Positions 15,545 through 26,358 of a stretch of DNA of 64,000 nt are shown piece by piece. The stretch covers positions 1,116,001 through 1,180,000 of the forward strand of contig NZ_PGFI01000011.1 of the NCBI RefSeq assembly GCF_002797755.1, read 5' to 3'. The stretch is from Brevirhabdus pacifica. Lineage in GTDB: Bacteria; Pseudomonadota; Alphaproteobacteria; Rhodobacterales; Rhodobacteraceae. The translations under genes were made by a program, and so were the position numbers. The notes under the pieces are model-generated. The model saw nothing but the letters and a program-made list of their open reading frames with translations. It did not search any database and was not told where the DNA came from. Within the stretch, counting starts at the first letter, position 1, and every line of letters begins with the position of its first letter.

Positions 15545-17824
15545 ATGAGTCTGCCCCCCGGTTTCATCGACGAGCTGCGCACGCGGCTCAGCCTCTCCCA
15601 GGTCGTCGGGCGCAAGGTCATGTGGGACCCGCGCAAGTCGAACCAGGGCAAGGGCGATTTCTGGGCGCCCTGTCCCTTCCACCAGGAAAAGAGCGCCTCG
15701 TTCCACGTCGATGATCGCAAGGGCTTCTATTACTGCTTCGGCTGCCAGGCCAAGGGCGACGCCATCTCCTTCGTGCGCGAGACCGAGAACGTGGGCTTCA
15801 TGGAGGCGATCCGCATCCTGGCGCAGGAAGCCGGCCTGCCGGTTCCCCAAAGCGACCCGCGTGCCCAGGCCCGTACCGACCGGCGCTCGGCTCTGGCCGA
15901 GGTCATGGAACAGGCGGTGCGCTTCTTCACGATGCAGCTTGGCACCGCGGCGGGAGGGGCGGCGCGGCAATATCTTGATGGGCGCGGCCTCGACGAGGGG
16001 GCGCGCAAGCGCTTTGCCATCGGCTACGCCCCCGACGCGCGCCAGGCGCTCTGGTCGCACCTGACCGGAGCGGGGGTGGCGCCCGACATGATCGTCGACG
16101 CGGGCCTCGCGGCGCGGCCCGACGATGGTGGCGCCCCCTACGACCGCTTCCGCGGGCGCATCATCTTCCCCATCCGCGACGGGCGCGGGCGGACCATCGC
16201 GCTGGGCGGGCGCGCCATGAGCGCCAATGCCCGCGCCAAGTATCTCAACTCCCCCGAGACCGAGCTTTTCGACAAGGGGCGCAGCCTCTACAACCTCGGC
16301 CCTGCCCGGGAGGCCGCCGGAAAGCGTGGCACCCTGATCGTGGCCGAGGGCTATATGGACGTGATTGCCCTTGTTCAGGCCGGGTTCGAGGCCACCGTCG
16401 CCCCCCTGGGCACCGCGATCACCGAGAACCAGCTTCGGATGCTGTGGCAGATCTCGCCCGAGCCGGTGATCGCCCTCGACGGCGATGCCGCCGGCCTGCG
16501 CGCGGCCCAACGACTGATCGACCTGGCGCTGCCCCTGCAGGAGGCTGGCCAATCCCTGCGCTTTGCCATCCTGCCCGAGGGCAAGGACCCTGACGATCTG
16601 ATCCGTGCCGAGGGGGCGCAGGCCATGCAGCGCGTGGTCGATGGCGCGGTGCCCATGGTGCGCCTGCTCTGGCAGCGCGAGACCGAGGGCCGCGTCTTCG
16701 ACAGCCCCGAGCGCAAGGCCGCTCTCGACAAGTCCCTGCGCGACATCCTGCGCCGGATCCGCGACCGCTCGATCCGCGGCCATTACGCCGACGAGATCAA
16801 GCGCCTGCGCTGGGATCTTTTCGGCACCGGCCCCGAAAGCGGCCTGGGTGGTGAATTGGGCGGCGACCTCGTGGGGCCCGACGGCGCGGGCCGGGGCGGG
16901 CAGGACATGCGCTACGACAGCGCACCCCCCTACGATCCGGGCCCATATCCCGACCCCTATGCAGGCGCCGGGCCCGGCTACGAACCCGATGACCGGGGCC
17001 CCTATGACGATCCGCGCGATGGCGGGGGCTACCCTGACCGGGACATGGGGCAGGGGCAGGACTACGGACGGGAGACGGGGCGCGAGGCCGACCGCGATCC
17101 CAACCGCGGCTCGGGCCGTGGGACGGGCTATGGATCGGGCCAGGGTTTGGGCCAGGGCGGGGGGCGCGGAGGTGGCTTCGGCAAGGGCCGCAAGGACCGG
17201 GGCGGCAACCGCCGGGGCTGGGGCGACGCGCCTGCCCAGCCCCTTGATTCCACCCGCCGATCGCTTCTCGCCATGGCCGAGCCGGGGGTCGAGGAGCACC
17301 TTCGCGAGGCGGTGATCCTGGCCGCGCTGGTCGTGCATCCCGCCATCCTGCGCGATTTCGAGGCCGAGCTGGAAACGCTGGAACTGGCCCCCGCCCACGA
17401 GCCCGTGCGCGCGGCGCTGCTGCGTCACGGCTTTGCCGGCGATCTTGCCGAGCTGCCCGAGCGGATCGCCACCGACGCCGGCGGCGCCCTTGAAAAGCTG
17501 TTCGCCCTGAGCCATGTCCAGATCTCCCCCCCGTTCAGGCACCGGGACGACGCCGAGCTCGCGGCGCAGACCGTGCGCCAGGAACTGTCGAAACTGGCCT
17601 CGCGCCGGGGGGTGCAAAGGGAGATAGACGAGGCGTCGCAGGACCTCGAGGGGCTGGCCGACGAGGGGCTGACATGGCGCCTCGGACAGGCCGCCGAGGC
17701 CCGCGACAGGGCCGAAAGATGGGGCGTGGACGACAGTCCTGATATGGGCGAAGATCGCGACGCCCTGTCGAAGATGCTGCAAGACCTCATCGACGGTGAG
17801 GTTTGGGTAAAGAAAACAAGGTAA
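15545..17824 (+). CDS. dnaG: DNA primase DnaG with a long disordered insertion
   Basis: 759 aa, larger than the usual 580-660. It synthesises RNA primers at the replication fork. The zinc domain has Cys43, His46, Cys64 and Cys67 (APCPFH ... YYCFGC). The Toprim core has VAEGYMDVIAL and ALDGDAAG. The DnaB-binding helical end starts near residue 568 (RRSLLAMAEPGVEEHLREAV). Between them, residues about 427-565 form a low-complexity linker: first acidic Pro/Tyr/Asp/Gly-rich, then Gly/Arg-rich with RGGG-like repeats. Start chosen at ATG 15545 (MSLPPGF); ATG 15536 in the same frame adds three residues. rpoD follows 82 bp later, the conserved macromolecular-synthesis order. Confidence 0.95.
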   Translation: MSLPPGFIDELRTRLSLSQVVGRKVMWDPRKSNQGKGDFWAPCPFHQEKSASFHVDDRKGFYYCFGCQAKGDAISFVRETENVGFMEAIRILAQEAGLPVPQSDPRAQARTDRRSALAEVMEQAVRFFTMQLGTAAGGAARQYLDGRGLDEGARKRFAIGYAPDARQALWSHLTGAGVAPDMIVDAGLAARPDDGGAPYDRFRGRIIFPIRDGRGRTIALGGRAMSANARAKYLNSPETELFDKGRSLYNLGPAREAAGKRGTLIVAEGYMDVIALVQAGFEATVAPLGTAITENQLRMLWQISPEPVIALDGDAAGLRAAQRLIDLALPLQEAGQSLRFAILPEGKDPDDLIRAEGAQAMQRVVDGAVPMVRLLWQRETEGRVFDSPERKAALDKSLRDILRRIRDRSIRGHYADEIKRLRWDLFGTGPESGLGGELGGDLVGPDGAGRGGQDMRYDSAPPYDPGPYPDPYAGAGPGYEPDDRGPYDDPRDGGGYPDRDMGQGQDYGRETGREADRDPNRGSGRGTGYGSGQGLGQGGGRGGGFGKGRKDRGGNRRGWGDAPAQPLDSTRRSLLAMAEPGVEEHLREAVILAALVVHPAILRDFEAELETLELAPAHEPVRAALLRHGFAGDLAELPERIATDAGGALEKLFALSHVQISPPFRHRDDAELAAQTVRQELSKLASRRGVQREIDEASQDLEGLADEGLTWRLGQAAEARDRAERWGVDDSPDMGEDRDALSKMLQDLIDGEVWVKKTR

Positions 17825-17832
17825 ACGGGTGT

Positions 17833-17884
17833 GCGAATCATTGATTCGCGTTTAATGATTCGCAAAAGCACGCGCGACCGAATC
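17833..17884. promoter_or_regulatory. Cluster of four GANTC (CcrM-type methylation) sites upstream of rpoD
   Basis: GANTC occurs at 17835-17839, 17843-17847, 17857-17861 and 17880-17884. The first two form an inverted repeat GCGAATC-ATT-GATTCGC, and the 7-mer GATTCGC recurs at 17857-17863. The block fills most of the dnaG-rpoD gap and ends 22 bp before the rpoD ATG. GANTC is the CcrM target in alphaproteobacteria; regulation of rpoD by methylation is inference. Confidence 0.45.
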
Positions 17885-17906
17885 ACCCCCGCTGTAGGAG
17901 AGCTGC

Positions 17907-19913
<2,007 letters not shown>

Positions 19914-19931
19914 GGTTATTCGAGAACGGTG

Positions 19932-19962
19932 AAGGGGCGCTCCGGTCGGGGCGCCCTTTTTC
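19932..19962 (+). terminator. Rho-independent terminator of rpoD
   Basis: Stem GGGCGC (19935-19940) with GCGCCC (19951-19956), flanked by AAG and followed by TTTTT. It starts about 20 nt after the rpoD stop. Confidence 0.8.
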
Positions 19963-20036
19963 GTTTTGGCGCGGGCCGCTGCCGACGATAGGCTGCGGTC
20001 AAACGCCGGACCGTCCGGACAAGCAAGAGGCAAGCA

Positions 20037-20456
20037 ATGCAGGGCACGATCACCCTATCCACGAATGGCAGCGGGCTTTACGAGTTTACCGATCAGGTGG
20101 CGCATTGGCTGAACGGGCAGGGCGCCGGTGACGGCCTGCTGACGCTCTTCGTGCGGCATACGTCCTGCTCGCTGCTGATACAGGAAAACGCAGACCCGGA
20201 CGTGCAGCGCGATCTACGGGCATTCTTCGACCGGCTGGTGCCGCCCTCGGACGATCCGGCGATGTCCTATCTGCGCCACACGTCGGAAGGCCCCGACGAC
20301 ATGCCCGCCCATATCAAGGCGGCGATGATGCCGGTCAGCCTGCAGATCCCGGTGCAGGCGGGGCGGATGCGGCTGGGCACCTGGCAGGGGATCTACCTTT
20401 TCGAGCACCGCCGCGCCCCCCATCGGCGCGAGGTCGCGCTGAGCCTGCTCGGATAA
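20037..20456 (+). CDS. YjbQ family protein (UPF0047)
   Basis: 139 aa, the full length of the family. Signature elements are VRHTSCSLLIQENADPDV in the middle and GTWQGIYLFEHR near the end, with the conserved His residues of the putative metal site (HTS, and YLRHTSEGPDDMPAHIK). The family has been linked to weak thiamine-phosphate synthase activity, and its real role is unsettled. ATG 20037 follows GCAAGAGGCAAGC. It lies between the rpoD terminator and a convergent SDR gene and looks monocistronic. Confidence 0.9.
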   Translation: MQGTITLSTNGSGLYEFTDQVAHWLNGQGAGDGLLTLFVRHTSCSLLIQENADPDVQRDLRAFFDRLVPPSDDPAMSYLRHTSEGPDDMPAHIKAAMMPVSLQIPVQAGRMRLGTWQGIYLFEHRRAPHRREVALSLLG

Positions 20457-20487
20457 TCCGCCCGGCCATCCTGCACGGCTCGCCCGC

Positions 20488-21159
20488 TCAGTTCTGGGGC
20501 ATAAGGTAGATCTCGCGCACGCAATTGCGCGGATCCGCGTTCAGCGCGTGCAGCACGGCGTCGGCCACGTCGCGCGGCTGAAGCTTGTCGGGGGCGCCGT
20601 CATCGAAGAAGGGGGTGTCGACCATCCCCGGCGCGACGACGGTGCAGCGCCCGCCCCAGTCGCGCATTTCCTCGGCCATGTTGCCGGCATAGCCGTGCAC
20701 GAACCACTTGGTCGCCCCGTAGATCGAGCCCTTGATGTGCCGCCGCCCGGCCGCCGATCCGGTCAGCACCAAATGCCCCCGGCTTTTGCGCAGGTGGGGC
20801 AGGGCCGCCCGTGCGGTGTAGAGAAGCCCCATGATGTTCACGTCGACCATGGCGCGCCACTCGTCGATCGCGCCGGCCTCGGTCCCGGGGGTGGAAAGGC
20901 CGGTCCCCGCATTGGCGAAGACCGCGTCGAGCGAGCCGAAATGCCCGGCGGCGCGTTCCATCGCCGTCACGAGGGCCTCGGGGTCGGTGACATCGCCGGG
21001 CAGGGACATGGCAGCGCGGCCCAGGTCGCCCGCGACCTCCTCCAGCGTTTCGGCCGAGCGGGCGAAGAGCGCCACGTTCCAACCGTGGTCCACGGCGACC
21101 CGTGCGGTTTCCGCGCCGATGCCCGTCGAGGCCCCGGTAATGAAGAGGGTCTTTGCCAT
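20488..21159 (-). CDS. Short-chain dehydrogenase/reductase (classical SDR)
   Basis: 223 aa from ATG 21159, which has AAGGAC at good spacing; the open frame further upstream is not conserved in character. The cofactor motif TGASTGIGAET (residues 7-17) is followed by FANAGTGLS (about 80-88), the active-site Ser (LVLTGSAAGRR) and Tyr-x-x-x-Lys (YGATKW, about 143-148). A Thr/Ala-rich N-terminus and the pattern GDVTDPEAL suggest NAD(P)-dependent oxidoreductase activity of the YdfG type. Substrate unknown. It diverges from nrdR. Confidence 0.88.
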   Translation of the reverse strand: MAKTLFITGASTGIGAETARVAVDHGWNVALFARSAETLEEVAGDLGRAAMSLPGDVTDPEALVTAMERAAGHFGSLDAVFANAGTGLSTPGTEAGAIDEWRAMVDVNIMGLLYTARAALPHLRKSRGHLVLTGSAAGRRHIKGSIYGATKWFVHGYAGNMAEEMRDWGGRCTVVAPGMVDTPFFDDGAPDKLQPRDVADAVLHALNADPRNCVREIYLMPQN

Positions 21160-21358
21160 GATCGCTGTCCTTGGTTGGGAAGGTGTTCGCAGGGCCAACA
21201 CGAAGGCCGGCCCGGCTGTTCCGCCGGGCCCCTTTGGCGGGTGGGTGTTTCTCAGCGACAACAGGATGTTGTGGGCGGAAATGGGCACTACCCAAGCCGT
21301 CGCGGGTTTCCTATAGTGCCTGTGGGCACCCGAGCCCGAAGATCAAGGAGGCGGTCCG
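21160..21358. other. Intergenic region between the SDR gene and nrdR
   Basis: 199 bp with divergent genes on both sides. An inverted repeat GGCACTA (21284-21290) and TAGTGCC (21314-21320) with a 23-bp spacer is present, and TATAGT at 21312-21317 could be a -10 for nrdR. I see no match to the NrdR box. Function unknown. Confidence 0.3.
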
Positions 21359-21826
21359 ATGCGCTGTCCGTTTTGCGGAAATGTAGATACGCAGGTCAAA
21401 GATTCCCGGCCCGCCGAGGATCATGTCGCTATCCGCCGCCGCCGCTTCTGCCCGGCCTGCAGCGGCAGGTTCACCACCTACGAGCGTGTTCAGCTACGCG
21501 ACCTGGTGGTCATCAAGACCAATGGCAAGCGCGAGAATTTCGACCGCGACAAGCTGGAGCGTTCGATCCGCATCGCCCTTCAGAAACGCCCCGTCGAGCC
21601 CGAGCGCATGGATCAGATGATCTCGGGGATCGTGCGGCGGCTTGAGAGCATGGGCGATACCGACATCAGCTCCAAGCTGATCGGCGAGATCGTGATGGAG
21701 GCCCTGGCCCGCATCGACACAGTCGCCTACGTCCGCTTCGCCAGCGTCTACAAGAACTTCCAGGCGGCCGACGATTTCGAGGATTTCGTCGCCGAGCTGC
21801 GCCCGCCCAGCACGCCAGAGGGCTGA
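21359..21826 (+). CDS. nrdR: Transcriptional repressor NrdR
   Basis: 155 aa, the standard length. The N-terminal zinc ribbon has the Cys pairs MRCPFCG and CPACSGRF, followed by the ATP-cone domain from about residue 49 ([20 protein letters not shown]). NrdR senses ATP/dATP and represses ribonucleotide reductase genes. The gene starts the nrdR-ribD unit, with only 4 nt before ribD, as in many alphaproteobacteria, where the riboflavin genes follow. Confidence 0.95.
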   Translation: MRCPFCGNVDTQVKDSRPAEDHVAIRRRRFCPACSGRFTTYERVQLRDLVVIKTNGKRENFDRDKLERSIRIALQKRPVEPERMDQMISGIVRRLESMGDTDISSKLIGEIVMEALARIDTVAYVRFASVYKNFQAADDFEDFVAELRPPSTPEG

Positions 21827-21830
21827 GCCC

Positions 21831-22991
21831 ATGGCGCAGATGGGCGCCGCCCCGCGCAAGCCGCACCCCCCCTCCGCGCCGACGGATGCGGACATTCGCT
21901 GGATGCGAATGGCCCTGTCGCTGGCCGCGCGGGGGCTGGGCAATGTCTGGCCCAACCCCGCCGTCGGCTGTGTCATCGAACAGGAGGGCAGGGTGCTGGG
22001 CCGGGGCTGGACCCAGCCCGGGGGCCGTCCTCATGCAGAGCGCATGGCGCTGGACCAGGCCGGGGACGCGGCCCGGGGTGCCACCGCCCATGTCACCCTT
22101 GAACCCTGTGCCCATCATGGCAAAACGCCCCCCTGCGCCGATGCGCTGAAGGCGGCGGGCGTGGCGCGGGTCAACATCGCCATCGGCGACCCGGATCCGC
22201 GGGTCGCGGGGCGCGGCATTGCCGGGCTGCGGGCCGCCGGGATCGCGGTTGCGACCGGTATCATGGCCGAGGAGGCCCACCGCCAGCAGCGCGGTTTCCT
22301 GACCCGCGTGCTGTTGGGCCGGCCCATGGTCACCCTGAAGCTGGCAAGCTCTCTCGACGGGCGGATCGCGACGGCGGGGGGCGAGAGCCAGTGGATCACC
22401 GGGCCCGAGGCGCGCCGCCGGGTGCATGCCCTGCGCCTGTCCCATGATGCGGTGCTGGTGGGCGGCGGAACGGCGCGCGACGACGACCCACTTCTGACCG
22501 TGCGCGGCCTGGGCGAGGTGGCGCAGCCCGTGCGGGTTGTGGCCTCCGCCCTGCTGGACCTGCCGCCCGAGGGGGCGCTTGCGGCCTCGGCCCGCCAGGT
22601 GCCCCTGTGGCTGTGCCACGGCCCCCGCGCAGACAAGGCGCGTATCAAGGCATTTACCGATCGCGGCGCGGTCTGCGTCGCCGTGCCCGAGACGGGTGGA
22701 CGGCTTGAGCTTGCGGGGCTTATGCGTGCCCTCGGGGCGCGGGGCCTGACCCGCGTCTTCTGCGAGGGGGGCGGACAGTTTGCCGGCAGCCTTCTACGGG
22801 CCGGCCTGGTCGACGAGCTGCACGGCTTTGGCGCAGGTATCGCCATCGGCGCCGAGGGGCGCCCCGCCTTGGGCGAGTTGGGGTTGGAACGCCTGTCCGA
22901 CGCGCCCCGCTTCCGCTTGCGACGGTTGGAGCAGGTCGGGGGCGACGTTCACGCCACCTGGGAACGCCCCGACGGCTTGCGCAGCAAATAG
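21831..22991 (+). CDS. ribD: Bifunctional riboflavin deaminase/reductase RibD
   Basis: 386 aa, normal length. The N-terminal deaminase domain has the zinc motif HAERMALDQAG and PCAHHGKTPPCADAL (His and two Cys ligands). The C-terminal reductase domain, from about residue 165 (RPMVTLKLASSLDGRIATAGGESQWITG), uses NADPH. Together they convert diaminohydroxyphosphoribosylaminopyrimidine to the ribitylaminopyrimidine intermediate. Start ATG 21831 lies 4 nt after nrdR. The next rib gene, ribE, is 4.9 kb downstream because an opposite-strand capsule block intervenes. Confidence 0.95.
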   Translation: MAQMGAAPRKPHPPSAPTDADIRWMRMALSLAARGLGNVWPNPAVGCVIEQEGRVLGRGWTQPGGRPHAERMALDQAGDAARGATAHVTLEPCAHHGKTPPCADALKAAGVARVNIAIGDPDPRVAGRGIAGLRAAGIAVATGIMAEEAHRQQRGFLTRVLLGRPMVTLKLASSLDGRIATAGGESQWITGPEARRRVHALRLSHDAVLVGGGTARDDDPLLTVRGLGEVAQPVRVVASALLDLPPEGALAASARQVPLWLCHGPRADKARIKAFTDRGAVCVAVPETGGRLELAGLMRALGARGLTRVFCEGGGQFAGSLLRAGLVDELHGFGAGIAIGAEGRPALGELGLERLSDAPRFRLRRLEQVGGDVHATWERPDGLRSK

Positions 22992-23007
22992 CCCAGCAGA
23001 CGAGGTC

Positions 23008-25131
23008 CTAGCGCCACAGCCAGGCGTAGGAGGATAGCGCCCCCTGCGCCTTGGCGGTCAGCCGGTTCAGCGGGCCGGGCCGGGGCAAATTGCCGCCGGC
23101 CAGCCGGTCGACCGCAACCTCGGGCGGGCAGGCCGTGCCGGTCACCGGATCGAAATAGCGCGGATAATCGATCAGGGCCGCGTGGATCAGCCCTTCCAGC
23201 GAGACTTCGCGCCGGCGGCGGTCGGGCACGGGGCCCAGATCCCGCGTCAGGCCCCAGCCCGCGTAGAAGGGCGTGCCGAGGCAGGTGACCCGCAGGCCCC
23301 GCAACAGCGCCTCGAACCCCAGCAGGGATGTCATGGTCCAGACCTCGGTCCCCTCGGTCAGAAGGGCGGCGGCATCGACCCCCTCGACAAGCTCGTCGGC
23401 GTGGCGCAGCACCTCGTCGGGGGCCACGTGGCCCATCCGCAGGCCGCCCGCGACATCGGGGTGGGGCTTGTAGAGGATCAGTGCCCCGGGATTGGCCTGT
23501 CGCGTGGCGCGCAGAAGGTCGAGGTTGGTGCGCACCGTCCCGGCCCCCGTCAGGATCGAGGCGTCATCCTCCACCTGTCCCGGCACCAGGATGCGGGGCG
23601 CGTGGGGACGCCCGGCGGAGGCGGCCCGGTCCGGCCCGGGGCCAAGGTTGTATTTCGTCAGTCCGGCCCGCAGGATCCGGTCATGCAGGGCGCGGGCGCG
23701 GTTGCGGCGCGCGTCGCTCAGGCTGGCGGCGTCGCGGATCAGCGTCTCAAGCCGGCTGGGCCCTGAGGGATCGTAGTAGATGCCAAGATCGTCCAGCACC
23801 AGCGACAGCGGCGGCACCAGTTCGGCCCCCAGACCGCGCGACCGCAGGAACCCGTCCTCCACCCGCACCAGCGGGACCTTGGACGCGCGGGCGGCCTCCG
23901 TCAGCTCGGGCGTGGCCTTGCCGGCCCAGACCATGGCCGGGCGCCCCTCGCGGCGGGCCGTGCGCACAAGGGCGGGACCCTCGGCAAAGCGCAGGCGCCG
24001 GTACTGGCCGAATATGCGTTGCAGGGGGCGGCGTTTCCACAGGCGCATGCCGCCGGCGACATGGCCGAAGCGGTCCTGGCGCCAGGCGCGGGCGGCGGCC
24101 TCCATCGCGGCAAGGCTCGTTTCGAACTCGCACAGCCGGTCGCGGTGGGGATCGTACCAGGTGGGATAGAGCAGCATCGCCCCCGCGAAAAGCTGGGCGC
24201 GGGTCAGGGTGCGGCCGCGCCGCTGCTGGGGCAGCAGGTCCTGGGTCAGGCCCCAACCGGCATAGAAGGGCTGTCCGAAGACGTGGGGGCGGTGGCCGGC
24301 CATGATCGCCTCGAACCCCATCTGCGACGTGACGACATAGACCGCCACCGCGCCGCGCAGCAAAAGCCAGGGCGAGACCGGGTCGGAGAGCAGGGTGGTG
24401 CTGTTATCGACATCCTCGGGGCCGAAATGGCCGGGGCGGTGGCCGGCAGCGGTCTCGGGGTGGGTCTTGATGACGATGCGCGCGCCCGGATGCTCGTCCC
24501 GGGCGGTGAAGAGCATTTCGCGGAAATGGCTGGCGTTTGCCCCGCCCAGCCGGATCGAGGCGTCGTCGCGGGTCTGGTCGATTACCAGAACGTATCCGGG
24601 CCGGGGAAGCGGGTGGTGGGGGTCGTAGGCGCTGTACTTGCTGACCTCGGCGGCCTGAAGCCTCTCGATCCCGTCGCGGGCGCGTCCAAGCAGGGCCGCG
24701 TCGTCGAACGGGGTCTCGCGCAGCAGGTGCTCAAGATCGCTGGTCCGGCCCGCGTCGAGGTAGAGGCCGCGCCGGTCGATCACCAGGCCCAGGGGCGGCT
24801 CTCCGCTGCGGCCGGGGTGGAGGGAACGGATGAAGGCATCCTCGATCCGCACCAAGGGCGCGCCGGTCAACCGCGCCGCCCGCTCGCCCCGCGCGGCGTA
24901 GGGCGAATGCCCCCAGACACCGATCGCGTCGTCGGGGCCCGGCAGGGGGAAGGGAGAGCCTTTGAAGGGCGGCACCGCGGGCGTGATCTGCCAGCCGGCA
25001 AGCGACAGGATGCGGCGCAGGCGGGGCTGGCGCAGGAAACCGGCGGAATAGACGAAAAGGCGGCGCGCCCCCGGGCCGGCATTGCCGTCCCCGGCAGGGC
25101 CGGGATCGGGTGTCTGGCTTGCCGGGGGCAC
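23008..25131 (-). CDS. kpsC: Capsule polysaccharide Kdo transferase KpsC
   Basis: 707 aa starting at GTG 25131. It has two homologous halves, as in KpsC, which builds the beta-linked Kdo linker on lyso-phosphatidylglycerol in group 2 type capsules. Half 1 contains LVRIEDAFIRSLHPG and FGQPFYAGWGLTQDL; half 2 repeats these as LVRVEDGFLRSRGLG and LGTPFYAGWGLTRDL. Each half also has a conserved HP(D/E) helix region (IVIKTHPETAAGH; ILYKPHPDVAGG). It is the last gene of a kpsS-wza-kpsC block read towards ribD. No KpsM/T transporter is visible in the window. Confidence 0.93.
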   Translation of the reverse strand: MPPASQTPDPGPAGDGNAGPGARRLFVYSAGFLRQPRLRRILSLAGWQITPAVPPFKGSPFPLPGPDDAIGVWGHSPYAARGERAARLTGAPLVRIEDAFIRSLHPGRSGEPPLGLVIDRRGLYLDAGRTSDLEHLLRETPFDDAALLGRARDGIERLQAAEVSKYSAYDPHHPLPRPGYVLVIDQTRDDASIRLGGANASHFREMLFTARDEHPGARIVIKTHPETAAGHRPGHFGPEDVDNSTTLLSDPVSPWLLLRGAVAVYVVTSQMGFEAIMAGHRPHVFGQPFYAGWGLTQDLLPQQRRGRTLTRAQLFAGAMLLYPTWYDPHRDRLCEFETSLAAMEAAARAWRQDRFGHVAGGMRLWKRRPLQRIFGQYRRLRFAEGPALVRTARREGRPAMVWAGKATPELTEAARASKVPLVRVEDGFLRSRGLGAELVPPLSLVLDDLGIYYDPSGPSRLETLIRDAASLSDARRNRARALHDRILRAGLTKYNLGPGPDRAASAGRPHAPRILVPGQVEDDASILTGAGTVRTNLDLLRATRQANPGALILYKPHPDVAGGLRMGHVAPDEVLRHADELVEGVDAAALLTEGTEVWTMTSLLGFEALLRGLRVTCLGTPFYAGWGLTRDLGPVPDRRRREVSLEGLIHAALIDYPRYFDPVTGTACPPEVAVDRLAGGNLPRPGPLNRLTAKAQGALSSYAWLWR

Positions 25132-25144
25132 GGGGCTGCGCCCG

Positions 25145-26269
25145 TTACTGGGCGATGCCCGCCAGGTTGTTGGCCTGGTTGAGCGTGCCCGTCAGCGAGG
25201 AGATGGTCTTGTTCCACTGCACGAAGGGCGCTTCGGTCACGTAGACCGTGTCGCCGTCGCGGATAGCAAAATCGCGGGCCTCGAACATGCCGTTGGGCTC
25301 GGTCAGGTCCAGCACGTAGACGAAGCGCTGGGTGCCTTGCAGGTCGGTGCGGCCCAGCACGTTGTTGGCGATCTCGGCCGGCTCGTTGCGGAAAACGAAG
25401 ACGCCGGTGGGATCGGCCAGCGAGGACGATAGGCCGCCGACCTGGGCGATCGCCTCGAGCGCGGAGATATTGGGGGTGGGGAAGTTCAGGCGGCTCTGGG
25501 TGCCGGTCGCGCCCAGCGCGGTGAAGGCGCGGGTGTCCTCGTCGACGATGATGCGGTCATTGGCCCGCAGCGCGATATCGAGGGCGGGATTGGTGTAGAG
25601 GTCGGAGAGCCATACGGTCTCACGGCGGCTGCCGCGGATCAGGGTGACGCGGGTCACCTCGGGGTCGCTGGAAATGCCGCCGGCCTGGGCCAGCATCGAC
25701 AGAAGGGTCCGGGTCGGACGCTCGATCGGGTAGACGCCCTGGCCGCCGACACCGCCGACGATGGAGATGGTCGCGCCGTTGCCGGCCAGACGCCGCACGA
25801 TCACCTGGGGATCGGGTGTCTGGGTGTCCAGCTTGCGGGTGATGACGCCGCGAAGGGCCTCGGGGGTGTTGCCGGCGGCACGGATGCGCCCGGCGTAGGG
25901 CACGAAGATGAAGCCCGCGCCGTCGACCTGGACCTCGTCCAGCTGCGACAGGCCGCCCTTGGCCAGCAGCCCGTCCTCGACGTTCTCGTAGATGGTCAGG
26001 CCCAGGCTGTCGCCCGGGCGGATGATGTCGGAACCGATGACGCCGGCGTTGCGGAAGGCGCTGGAGAAGCCAAGCGCCGGGGTGACGGCGGTGGCGCGGG
26101 TGACCCGGGGGTTCACGGAGACGATAAAGGCATCGCCCTGGCGCATCACCGATCCGGCGAAAATCTCGCTCTTGGTCGGGCCCGATCGCGGCAGGCCGCA
26201 GGAGGAGACAACCGCGACGCCCGCCAGGAGCGCGGCGACGCGCGCTCCGTTCGATGCCATGAATTTCAT
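25145..26269 (-). CDS. Polysaccharide export outer-membrane lipoprotein (Wza/KpsD family)
   Basis: 374 aa. The signal peptide ends in a lipobox (LAGVAVVSSC, Cys near residue 24), so it is an outer-membrane lipoprotein. The Poly_export domain lies about 75-165 (RPGDSLGLTIYENVEDGL), followed by two SLBB-like repeats (ISIVGGVGGQGVYPIERPTRTLL and the RLNFPTPNISALEAIAQVG region). ATG 26269 is chosen because GAGGGCA precedes it; ATG 26284 is possible but has no good ribosome site. Members form the channel through which capsule or EPS leaves the cell. Here it lies between kpsS and kpsC, 13 nt from the latter. Confidence 0.9.
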   Translation of the reverse strand: MKFMASNGARVAALLAGVAVVSSCGLPRSGPTKSEIFAGSVMRQGDAFIVSVNPRVTRATAVTPALGFSSAFRNAGVIGSDIIRPGDSLGLTIYENVEDGLLAKGGLSQLDEVQVDGAGFIFVPYAGRIRAAGNTPEALRGVITRKLDTQTPDPQVIVRRLAGNGATISIVGGVGGQGVYPIERPTRTLLSMLAQAGGISSDPEVTRVTLIRGSRRETVWLSDLYTNPALDIALRANDRIIVDEDTRAFTALGATGTQSRLNFPTPNISALEAIAQVGGLSSSLADPTGVFVFRNEPAEIANNVLGRTDLQGTQRFVYVLDLTEPNGMFEARDFAIRDGDTVYVTEAPFVQWNKTISSLTGTLNQANNLAGIAQ

Positions 26270-26358
26270 GGGAACTGCCCTCATTCTGCTGCTCTGCCCG
26301 TGCTTTTTTTGCGACATTACGGAAGCATGCATGAAAAAGCCAGTGTCCCGGCGGCGGC

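Noticed and set aside
15179-17782. 867-aa antisense frame over dnaG
   Set aside because: The sense frame encodes a complete primase with zinc, Toprim and DnaB-binding motifs; the antisense product has no recognisable domain.
21284-21320. GGCACTA/TAGTGCC inverted repeat as an NrdR box
   Set aside because: Does not match the NrdR-box consensus and the 23-bp spacer is unlike paired NrdR boxes; kept only as an unexplained repeat.
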